DNA of 64,000 nucleotides. Source: Sciurus carolinensis. Its lineage: Eukaryota; Chordata; Mammalia; Rodentia; Sciuridae. A program made the position numbers and the translations under genes. Shown piece by piece: positions 35,683 through 45,784 of the stretch. The stretch spans positions 372,001-436,000 of the forward strand of contig NW_025920107.1 of assembly GCF_902686445.1 (NCBI RefSeq), in the 5' to 3' direction. Each line of letters opens with the position of its first letter. Position 1 is the stretch's first letter. The notes beneath the pieces are model-generated. The model saw only the letters and a program-made list of their open reading frames with translations, made no database searches and was not told the origin of the DNA.

Positions 35683-38600
35683 ACCAGAGCACAGAGCACA
35701 GAGCACACTGACCACAGCACAGACCCCATAGCAGAGAGCACATAGCACAGAGTCAGAGCCCAGAAGACTGAGTGCAGAGCACAGAACACAGAGAACAGAG
35801 TCATAGCAGTGATCCAGAGCCCAGAGAGCAGAGTGCAGAACACATAGCAAGAACAAATAGCCAGAGCACAGAGCCAGAGCCCACAGTGCAGAGTGCAGGG
35901 CAAATAGCAAAAAGCACAGAGCAGAGAATTGATACAGAGCCCAGAGCACAGAGTACAGAGCACAGAGCACAGAACCAGAGCACTGATCCACAGCCCAATG
36001 AGCAGAGTGTAGAGCACAGAACACAGACCAGGGAGCCAGAGCACTGATCCAGAGCCCAGAGTGCATAGTGGAGATCACAGAGTCAGATCACATAGTCCAG
36101 ACACAGAGCACAGATCCCAGAACCCAGGGAACAATGCACAATGCACAGAGCACAGAGAGCAGAGCAGGAGCCCAGAGCCAGAGTCAGTGTATGGAGCACA
36201 GAGCCCAGAGCACAGAGCCCAGAACCCAGTGTGCAGAGCACAGTGTGCAGGGTTCAGAAACTGAGCACAGAGCACAGAGCATAGAGCAAAGTGCACAGAT
36301 CACAGAGCCAGAGCACAGAACTTAGAGTACAGAGCACAGAGCCCACAGTGCAAAGCACAGAGCACAGAGCACAGAGCCATAGCCCAGTGCCAGAATCCAG
36401 AGTGCATGGTGCAGAGCACAGAGTACAGAACTCAGAGCCAGAACCCAGAGACAAAGCCTGGGCCCATAGCCAGAGCACAGAGCACAGAACTGAGAACAGA
36501 GTACATAGCACAGAGCACAGTGCAGAAGCCCAGAGTCAGAGCCCACAGCACAAATTGCAGATCACAGGGCCCAGAGATCAGACCACAGAGCACAGAACTC
36601 AGAGCACAGAACCCAGACCTAGAGTAAAAAGATAAAGCCCAGAGCCATAGGCCAGTGCACAGATCCCAGAGCACAGATCCAGAATCCAGAGCGCAGATTC
36701 AGAATCCAGAGCACAGAATGTACAGCACAGAGAACATAGACAGAGCCCAGATCCCAAAGCACAGAGCACATACCTTAGACAGCAGAGTACAGAGCATAGA
36801 GAACCAAGCCAAGACCCAGAGTACAGAGACAGAGCACAGAGCCCAGACACAGAGGATTGAGACAGAGCCTAGAGTAAGAACTCAGACCACAGAACTCTAC
36901 ACACAGAGCAGAGGGCACAGAGCACAGAGCACAGAGCCAGAACCCTTAACACAAAGGCCAGAGCAAAGGGTGCAGTGCACAGAGCCAGAGCACAGAGCAT
37001 AGAGCACAGAGCATAGAGCACAGAGCACAGAATACAGAACTTAGAGCCAGAATACAGAGACAAAACCCAAGGCCCATAGCCAGAGCACAGAGCACAGAAC
37101 TGAGAACAAAAAGTAGAGCACAGAGCACAAAGCATAGAACCCAGACCCAGAACCCATAGCGCAAATTGCAGAGCACAGAACACAGAACACAGATGCAGAG
37201 CACAGACCACAAAGCATAGAACCCAGATGCACAGTAAAAAGACAGATCCCAGAGACCAGTGCACAGTTCCCAGAGCACAGGACACAGAGCACAGAGCACA
37301 GAGCATATAACCATAGAACAGACACAGAGCAGAGAGCACAGAGACCAAAGTTCAGAGACCAGAACACAGAGTGCGGAGCACATATCACCAAGACCAAGCA
37401 CAGAGCACAGAGACCAGTGTCCAGAGCACAGAGCACAGAGTGCAGAGCACATAACACCAAGACAAAGCACAGAGTGCAGATCACAGAGCACAGAGCACAG
37501 AGCACAGAGTGCAGAGCATAGAACACAGAACCAGAGCACTGATCCACAGGCCAAAGAGCATAGTGCAGAGCACAGAGAACAGACCAGAGAGCCAGAGCAC
37601 TGATCCAGAGCCCAGAGAGCACAGTGGAGGTCATAGAGCAAGATCACATGGTCCAGACACAGAGCACAGAGCACAGAACCAGAGCACAATGCACAGAGCA
37701 CAGAGTGCAGAGAGCAGAGCAGGAGCCCAGAGCCAGATGCAGAGTTCAATGCATAGAGCAAAGAGCACAGAGCACAGAGCAGAGAACCAGAGCCCAGGGT
37801 GCAGGGCACAGAGCATAGATCACAGAGCCCAGAGCACAGAGCACAGAGCCCAGAGGGCACAGTGCAGAATGTAGAGCACAGAATGCAGAGCAGGAGCCCT
37901 GAGCCAGAGCCCATAGCACAAAGTGGAGAGCACAGTGCACAGAACACAGCACAGTGCACAGTGACTAGAGACCAGTACATAGAGCAAAGAGCACAGAGAC
38001 CAGAGCACAGAGGCAGAACACAGACCCAGAGCCCAGAGAGCACAGTGCAGAGCCCAGAGCTAGAACAGAGAGCATAGAGTGCAGAGCACAGAAAATACAG
38101 CAGGAGCCAAGATCCATTGCCCAGAGTGCACAGTGCAGAGCACAGAGCACAGAGCACAGAACCAGTACCCAGCGTACAAAGACAGAGTTCATAGTCAAGA
38201 CCCAGGCAATTGACACATAGCCCAGTGCCAGAGCCCAGAGAGCAGAGTGCAGAGTGCAGAGAACAGAGTATACAGCAAAGAGCCTGAAGTCAGAGCCTGA
38301 GCCCAGAGCCCAGACCCAGAGTAGAGAGACAGAGCCCAGAGCCCAGACCCAGAGTAGAGAGACAGAGTCCAGAGCCAAGAGTACATTTACCAGAGCCAAA
38401 TCACAGAGTGCAAAGCACAGAGACAGAGCCCAGAGCCAGAGCCTAGAGTGCAAAGTACAGAGAACTGAACCAAACACAGTGCACAAAGCACAGAGCCCAG
38501 ACTCACAGTCACAGACAATGCCTGTAGCCAGAGCCCTGAGCACAGAGTCCAGAGTGCAGAGCGCAGACCATAGAGCACAGAGCATGGATCAGAAAGCACA

Positions 38601-39480
38601 GAGCCAAGACCCAGAGTACAGAGACAGACACAAGAGTCAGAGCCCAGAGCAGATATCCCAGAGCACACAGAACAGATCACAGGTACAGAGCACAGAGCCA
38701 GTGCATAGAGCACAGTGCACAGATCACAGCGCACAGACCCAGAGCCCAGAGCTCAGAGTGCAGAGCTCAGAGCCCAGAACCCAGAGCAGAGAGAGAAGAT
38801 GGCAGAGCACAGAACACAGAGCCAAGAGTGCAGAGTGCAGAGCCCAGAGCCAAACCCAGTGCACAAAGCACAGAGCCCAGTCAGAGACAATGCCTATAAC
38901 CAAAGCCCCAAGCACAGAGCACAGTGCCCAGAGCCCAGAGTGCAGATCACAGATCATGGAGAGCCAAGACCGAGAGTACAGATCCCGGGGCACACAGTAC
39001 AGACCACAGACCACAGAGCACAGAGCCAGTGCACAGAGCATACTGCACAGAGCACAGGGCCCAGACCCAGAGCCCAGAGTGCAGAGAGCAGAGCCCATAA
39101 AACAGAGAACATAGCAAAGAGCCACCACAGAGCCCAGAGCCCAGAGAGAAGAAGGCAGAGCATAGAGCACTGAGTCAGGACCTAGAGTACAGAGACAGAG
39201 CAAAGAGCACAGACCCAGAGTATGGGGACAGAGCCCATTGCCAGAGCCCAGAGCACAAATCCCAGAGAAATGAGCAGAGAGCACAGAGACCAGAGCACAG
39301 AGCACAGAGCACAGAGCCCAGAGCTCAGACCTGGAGTACAGAGACAGAACACAGAGCCCACAGTGCTGAGATCAGAGACAGAGTCAGAAGAGAGAGAGAG
39401 CACAGAGTACAGAGCACAGTGACCAGATACCAGAGCTCATTACACAAAGCCCAAAGCCCAGAGCATAGAGCACAGAGCCC

Positions 39481-41247
39481 CGTTCACCTGCACATTAGGA
39501 CAGCAAGAGCTTATCTGAGAGAGGAGACCTACATCACAACCACATAGATTTCCCTTCTAAACTCCCCATTGGTTGCATCCTTAGCCACAGGATCTGTGTG
39601 CAAAGCACTGAGATCAGTGCTGTTTGCAACCATCTACCTGGGTCTGAGCCTCCCCTCTCCCCTGCACTCATCCACAGGCCCACCCCAGTCAACATGTTTC
39701 TCCTCATCCGTTCTCCTCAAATTGCCGAGAACTTTCCTCTCACACCTGCTGTGAATTCTGGTTCATCAGATGTCCTCGGCTTCCAGATGAAGTTCACCTG
39801 ACTTCACATGCATACACACTTTTCATAGCAGACACAGCTTCTGCCAACACCAGCCCCCCTAGAATGAAAGACATGTTTTCTGGACCAATGCTGTTACTGC
39901 AGAACACCCTTAATAAAGAATGAGCTCCCCACGTGTGGACTGGGGCAGCTTGCTGGTGTTGGACTTTCAGACAGAACATCTTACTCACTGTCACCTAACT
40001 CAATTCCACAGAACAATCTCCTGAATATGAGGTTGTGGACATGCCATTCCAGAGGCAGGGACTTCAGCCTGCCTGTGCTCCTTGGCTGAGGATCTGGCTT
40101 GCTCAGGTTTCCCCTGCTAGAACCCACTTTCCTTCACACTACGACTCATCTGTCCCTCAACTAAAAGGGCTCCAGAGATTTCAGAGGGTGGACAGAGACC
40201 TCACAGGATCCCAGGTTCCTCCTGCACAGTACCAGCAGCTATGTGGGAGGCAGGGCTGGGTGCAGGTTGGATGAGACCCTTAAATTTGGAAGGAAAATGT
40301 TTCCTGGACTATGCACTGAGGGGGTGTTGGGTGAAGGGAGTCCAGATGCCAGTGAGTTGCTGAGCTCCCTGACTGCAGCAGACACTGTCCAGTACCCCTA
40401 CATTTCTTGGTGCAGTTCTCCAAGCTGCAGTCCAACATCTGTACTCAGAAAGGTTCCACTTTTTGTATCACAGGTACCATTCCAAGGCTCCTGCCAGGCC
40501 TGCTCCCTACACCCCACCCAAGGTTCCTGCCTGAATCCTCCCATGGTGCCCATCCTTTCCACATATGGGCACCAGACAGACCTGGAAAGAGGTGCCAGAA
40601 ATGCAGAGCATGAAGAGCATGTTGTGAACACTGAAAAGAATCCACACTGTGGCCAGTGCACATGGGGCTGGAGATGTGGGACCTGAATGGGGCCTCAGGA
40701 AGGTGGAAGCTTGATCTGGTCAAACCCCCTCCCATTGCCATGCTTCACTAGCCGTGTTACCTCCTGCAGGCCCTGGCAAGGGGATGCCTCTGCCCAGAAC
40801 TGAGGACTGTCCTGTGAGGGACAACGCTCACTGTCCAAAAATGTATGAAGCAGTGTCTTGGAAGCTGTGAGGCTTGGGCACCTGGAGCTGACCCTAAAAG
40901 GGATTCCAAGTCTGTTCGGCAAGAAATGTGTGCAAGGCTCATGCAAAACCCTTGTGCAGAGACACACAAGCACTGTGCACTCAGGAAGGATCTGAATGCA
41001 GTCCATGTTTCTATTGAAGAAATCATTAACGCACCATGGTGTCAAGGACTGGCCCCTGGAACCTTGTTATAATTAGGTTAAGGTTTGGGTTGCTGTGATT
41101 TGGAGTTCAAACCAATGGTGTGTTTCAGAACAGTGAGGGGTAGCAGCCCAACTGAAATTGTTGTAGTATATTTGGACAGAGACATGAGACACCAGGGATG
41201 GCAGCAAGAAGCAGTGTTTTTATGTGCCAGCCCTGGTTCAGTGGATT
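39481..41247. other. Unassigned intergenic sequence between satellite and provirus B
   Basis: Ordinary mixed-composition DNA starting sharply after the satellite. Short open frames exist on both strands (the longest is 147 codons at 40,243-40,686, plus strand), but none shows a recognisable domain, signal peptide or exon boundary set. I see no repeat I can name. Confidence 0.5.
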
Positions 41248-41775
41248 TGTTGTGCCCAAAGGCTTGAGACCCTGCAAAGACCACCAGAGACCATGATCAA
41301 TGCAAGCAGCAAAGAGTCATTTATTAGCGAGCTCTAGCCTGGTCCTCTGCGTCCTTAACCGGTGACACTAAGAGAGGCCCCAAGCCCTCGTTAGCAGGGT
41401 TTTTATAATGAAAGGCAAGCAGTTTTACAGTGTTCTTTTAATTGGTTAACATTTGAACAGCTAAACATTAGTCCTCCTCTGGTTGGGTCCGGCCAATCTA
41501 TTTGATTCTCATTGGGTCCGGCCAATCTATTTGATTCTCATTGGGTCCTGCCAGAAGTGAACGGTCCTAGTGGAAGAAGGGAGGAGGGAAGTGGTGAACT
41601 ATGCAGGAGATGAGTCAGGGCTAAGCCCCGCTCCCGTCCTTGACAGATAAGGTCTCCAGGCAACCGAACATTCCTCAGACAAATATCTCTTAACAACCTT
41701 GGTAAGCACAGGGGCCCAGCAGTCCTGTTTGTCCTTGAGACAGTTAGCAGCACAGATACCACCCTGCTCTCAACA
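41248..41775 (-). repeat. Provirus B 3' LTR (528 bp)
   Basis: Read on the minus strand it begins TGTTGAGAGCAGGG and ends GGGCACAACA. The TATA box (TATAAAA) is at 41,401-41,407 and AATAAA at 41,320-41,325 (both reverse complement). It differs from the 5' LTR by about eight substitutions and by one extra copy of a 29-bp U3 unit containing CCAATCTATTTGATTCTCATT (two copies here, one there). Confidence 0.93.
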
Positions 41776-41788
41776 TTCCCCCCTTTCC
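41776..41788 (-). other. Polypurine tract of provirus B
   Basis: On the minus strand GGAAAGGGGGGAA directly precedes the 3' LTR. Confidence 0.75.
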
Positions 41789-41818
41789 AAGAACATTTAG
41801 AGAGCCAATCTTGGGTCT

Positions 41819-42190
41819 CTATTGTTTTAATTCTTGCTGCTTAATGGGCTGATATTGGGCCTTTAGCACCATTAGCTGTACTGTATTTATTCTATCTTTA
41901 ACAAAAGCAATTAACTTATTGATTATACAAGGTCCTATAGTCAAAGCTAGTAACAACAATATTAGGGGTCCCACTGTAGCGGACACCAGAGTAGTTAACC
42001 AAGGGGAAAAATTGAACCAGGATTCAAACCAGCTCTGACTAGCTTCCCATTCTTTCTTTCTGTTTGTTAGTCCTTCTCTGACTTTTGCCATGGATTCCCT
42101 CACTACTCCAGAATGATTAGCATAAAACCAACATTTTTCTCCCAGAGCTGCACATAGACCTCCTTGCTTACAGTCTTTAAAGGCAGGTAA
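41819..42190 (-). pseudogene. env: Provirus B env, C-terminal transmembrane subunit
   Basis: The minus-strand frame runs from about 42,190 to the stop at 41,819. It encodes the end of a gammaretroviral transmembrane protein: a [12 protein letters not shown] segment (about 42,128-42,163), a helical ectodomain tail, the anchor [17 protein letters not shown], and a short cytoplasmic tail. In class I viruses the cysteine motif here is normally CX6CC; in this copy the final Cys is Trp. The surface subunit and fusion peptide are missing upstream, so this is a fragment and not a working envelope. Confidence 0.88.
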
Positions 42191-42661
42191 ATTTGGTAAT
42201 TAATGAGCTTAGGAGATCCTTAACATTTTATTCTCCCAGGGGCAGTCTCCAACTTCCAGAAGAAGATGGCCTTCATGGCCTTCACTTTCTTAATTTGACC
42301 CAATCCCATATTTTTATACTAACTGCCTGTCCCCAATTCTGACTTCATTTACCCCTCTAATACTAGGAACTCCTTCACTGCTGTAGGGAAAATGGGTGAT
42401 GACCAAATCTGGCTTCTTCAAGCTGGAAGTGGGCAGCGTGGGGCAAGCAGTTTGGAGTTCCCTTTTTAGAAATCGGGTCAACTGAGGGGTCCAAGGTAGA
42501 AGTCTGGTTGGGGAAGAGCAGGCTGTAAAGGCATCTGGGGATGGGTGCTTCTATGAGAGAAGAACAAAAAGACATGAGTACTGAAATGAGATTGATACAA
42601 TATAAATGTTTCAGAATCTGGAACATGCCAATGAATATCATAAAGATGACAGAAGTCACAG
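42191..42661 (-). other. Provirus B internal sequence of uncertain origin
   Basis: A minus-strand open frame of 94 codons (42,375-42,659) begins with a hydrophobic, signal-peptide-like stretch and continues into a Pro/Ser-rich segment. It could be a leftover env leader or chance. No conserved retroviral motif is visible. Confidence 0.35.
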
Positions 42662-43293
42662 TTTGGAGATTCCTCAGAAAGCTTGGAATGGAAACACCAT
42701 TTGACCCAGCTATCCCACTCCTTGGCCTATACCCAAAGGACTTAAAATCAGCATACTACAGAGATACAGCCACATCAATGTTCATTGCTGCTCAATTCAC
42801 CATAGCCAGATTGTGGAACCAACCTAGATGCCCTTCAGTTGATGAATGGATAAAGAAACTGTGGCATATTTATACAATGGAATATTACTCCGCAATGAAG
42901 AATGATAAAATTATGGCATTTGTAGGCAAATGGATGAAATTGGAGAATATCATGCAAAGTGAGATAAGCCAATCTCAAAAAACTAAAGGACGAATGATCT
43001 CGCTGATAAGCGGATGAGGACATATAATGGGGGGTGGGAGGGGTTAGCATTAGGTTTAGGGTTAGGTTTAGGGTTAGGGATAAGGAGAGCAGTAAGAATG
43101 AAGGAAAGAAGGACTGTATAGAGGGAAAAGAGGGGTGGGAGGGGTGAGGGGGAGGGAAAAAAAAAAACATCATTGCCCTATGTAATCGTATGATTACACA
43201 AATGGTATGCCTTGACTCTATGTACACATAGAGAAACAACATGTATCCCATTTGTATACAATTAAAAAAAATAAATAAATATATTAAAAAAAA
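42662..43293 (+). mobile_element. LINE-1 3' end inserted in provirus B
   Basis: A 5'-truncated L1 of about 630 bp in plus orientation. It encodes the last roughly 118 codons of ORF2 (ending TGA at 43,015), including the GLYPKDLKSAYYRDTATSMF and WIKKLWHIYTMEYYSAMKND segments that mark the ORF2 C-terminus. A G-rich 3' UTR with telomere-like TTAGGG repeats (about 43,050-43,080) and an A-rich tail follow. This last piece of ORF2 is uninterrupted, so the insertion is fairly young. I could not find a clear target-site duplication. Confidence 0.88.
43050..43080 (+). repeat. Telomere-like TTAGGG run in L1 3' UTR
   Basis: TTAGGTTTAGGGTTAGGTTTAGGG-type units over about 30 bp, lying within the L1 3' UTR and not at a chromosome end. 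Confidence 0.75.
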
Positions 43294-45784
43294 TAATTCC
43301 TCACCAGGGGGTGGAAGAACTGAGAAGTTGTTGCCATAACAAGGCCTAGCAAAGGCTGGAGGGGCAAGGCCTCTATTCGGGGACTTTAACATTGTCCAGG
43401 GTATCAGGAATGTAAACACAATATTTAACTCTTAATGTCATTGAGGTCCCCAGAAAATATAGTTAAGCTACTTAATGTCATCTGATTTTTATACAATCTC
43501 CCTTTATTGGTATAGCCTGTGTTAAGTAGAGATCTCTATATTTCTGTTACTTAGAGCTAGATAATCATACTAGCAAACATAGATAAAGCCTACCTGAGAC
43601 TGTAGGCCTTAAACTGACTAAAATCTTCTGACTCTAGCAGTTTTCCTTGATAGTTATCAGGCACATTTGCCTAAGAATCTATCTTTTGTAGCTTCCACTC
43701 TTAATTTTAGTGGGTTAACACAAGTGTACATCTTAAGTTACTTTTAACTATTATTTTTTTTAAATGCCCAAGAATGGGTATATTTTGGTTTTAACTGTTT
43801 TGCTGGGTTTCCAAGATCAAGCTGTTCAAATTGACCTGGTTCCTGTCTTGTTAAAGAGTCAGCTGAGTTTCCACAGGGGCCACTCATAGAGAACTTAAGA
43901 GCAGCTTCTTAGCTCCATTAGTGCCATTGGTTAGGCAGGGTCTTCTCGATGAGGTGGCGTTCCTTGAAAGAATTAGGGGTGTCTCCCTTTTTCCATGACC
44001 CTCCTCTGCAGCAGATGCACTGAGTGATTTTCATCCTCTAGTCTCAACAATCTCGTTGATCAGGAGGTTGTGTGACCCAGAGCTGCAGCGCTCCTTAGAG
44101 AAGTTCTCTTATTCCCTGGGTTCAGGCTGACTTTGAGGGCAAGATACTGTTTTTTTCTTGGCCTCTGTATTTAATTCCAATTTCTAAGTTTGATCTTAAT
44201 CATCCAGCAATCCAGTCTCACCAGTCATAAAGTAAGAATACTGGGCTTTAACTTTAATGCCCATAACTTTACAGTCATTTACCCTTTTATTAAAGTACTA
44301 CCACATACTATCTGTTTTGAAGTTGATGGCCTATTATCACAAGTTACCTAGGTTGAATGTTCTGGAAGCAGCTACTTCTGCAAAACAGTAACAGGCAACA
44401 GTTTTACAAAATGAAATTAGGAAGAGTAAAAACATATTTAGCTTGTATAATAGTTATCTTGAATTTTGGCTGAGTTCTACATTATATATCCTGTTTGAGA
44501 TCACAGTAATCTTTACAACAAACATCAAATTTTTGAGCACAACTTTAAATGAGTTAAAGTCTGGCTTACTTTGAAGTCATTCTAACATGTACCAGGGTGA
44601 GGCAGAGCCTTATCTCAGGTAAGGCAGGACTCTTCACAAGTCTTAAGTAAAATGTTCTCATCCTAAAGCTAATTTTTGCCCCTTTTGCCATGACCAGCAT
44701 GACCAAATTTTCAAGTTCAAAGGAGTATTAGAAAATAAAGGTTTATAAACACAGATTTTGAAGATTAAGCTGAGATCAGATGGAGCTCTGTTCTCTGATG
44801 GAAATGCAGATCTAAAGAGTTATGTTGGCAACGTTTATACATGTCTTATTATTAGGTTAAAGACTATGTAAGCATTATTCTTTGTTTTCAGGAGAGTTAC
44901 AGAGACTAGACCATCTACATAACTTTTTCCCACAACTACAAAGTACAATGTTAGGAACTCCGTGTAGCTCTCAAAGAAGTGCACTGTCCAAAGTTACTGT
45001 AAGGTGGGCAGGAACTAGAGAAGGGAACTGATGAAACACTGGTTATCTAGCAAAACAATTTCTTTCTGCCCAAGAGCTGTGTGCCTGAGATCAATGTAAG
45101 AGTTGATAGGACTCCTGTACAGAGCCTCCCCAGGGAGGCTACTGCCACAGCAGTTAGGCATCTTGTGCTCCTACACAGGAACACTCACAGGCACCAGGCA
45201 TGCTATAGTCATGAAGTCAGGGACCCCAATCTCAGTCATTGTTGTCCCATTTTTGCTATTGTGCATTATACTCTTTCTTAAATGTCATTTTAAGAAGTTT
45301 ACATATATTGATTTCTGAGTCCATATGAACATTAGTTAACACAGTCTAACATTATATACAGAACAGGAATCAAAGAAAGGCTGAGAGAGCTTTTAACTTT
45401 TCTTTTGTGTAGCAAAATGCTTTCACCTTCTACAATATGAACCTTTAAACAAATCAGGCTGTCACTAACTCTTAGATATACATTTATATTTAAATTTTTA
45501 TCTCAGTGAAATAAGTAACCAATTTTACATATACCTTACTGATAATATGTCCCATAATAGAACATTAAATGATAGAAATAAATCCCCAATAAAATGTACT
45601 CTTTAAGTTTAATATTACCAGTACAGACAAGTTTATTCTGGAGAATAGCAGCTTGACAAATTTCCTGCTTTAAAAGCTTGTATACCTGGAAAATATAAAT
45701 ACATTTAATATACAAGGAGTGACCATTTCACAATTACCTTGACACTTTAATCTTACTAAATTCAGTTTTTAAAGAAAAATTTAG
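43294..45784 (-). other. Provirus B interior, non-coding
   Basis: AT-rich sequence between the L1 insertion and the block shared with provirus A. The only open frames are short. I see no gag, protease, reverse transcriptase or integrase motif on either strand. Confidence 0.6.

Larger units (their letters stand above)
32629..39480. repeat. Heptamer satellite array, right part
   Basis: This continues the same satellite after provirus A, starting with the second copy of the CAGAAT target duplication. It comprises a short CAGAG arm (32,629-32,949), a long CTCTG stretch (32,950-35,682) and a final CAGAG arm (35,683-39,480). The array ends abruptly at about 39,480, where heptamers give way to ordinary mixed sequence. 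The arm at 32,731-32,825 reads as the reverse complement of the head of the CTCTG cassettes seen in the left part, so this first portion is inverted relative to the left array. The last arm is the most homogeneous heptamer stretch and lacks several of the longer marker phrases. Confidence 0.93.

Noticed and set aside
1..39480. Dozens of open frames of 60-400 codons on both strands of the satellite, with Cys/Leu-rich or Gln/Glu/His/Arg-rich products
   Set aside because: They are the direct result of a stop-free heptamer translated in every frame. There is no start context, domain, codon bias or single preferred frame, so I list none as a gene.
1..39480. CRISPR array
   Set aside because: There are no direct repeats separated by unique spacers. 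The repeats are contiguous degenerate heptamers in a eukaryotic context.
40243..40686. 147-codon open frame as a gene
   Set aside because: It has no recognised domain and no exon structure, and frames of similar length exist in antisense over the same bases.
41819..42103. Captured (syncytin-like) envelope gene
   Set aside because: Only the C-terminal end of the transmembrane subunit remains. No surface subunit, cleavage site or fusion peptide is in frame.
43050..43080. Interstitial telomere from chromosome fusion
   Set aside because: The run is only about 30 bp and lies inside an L1 3' UTR.
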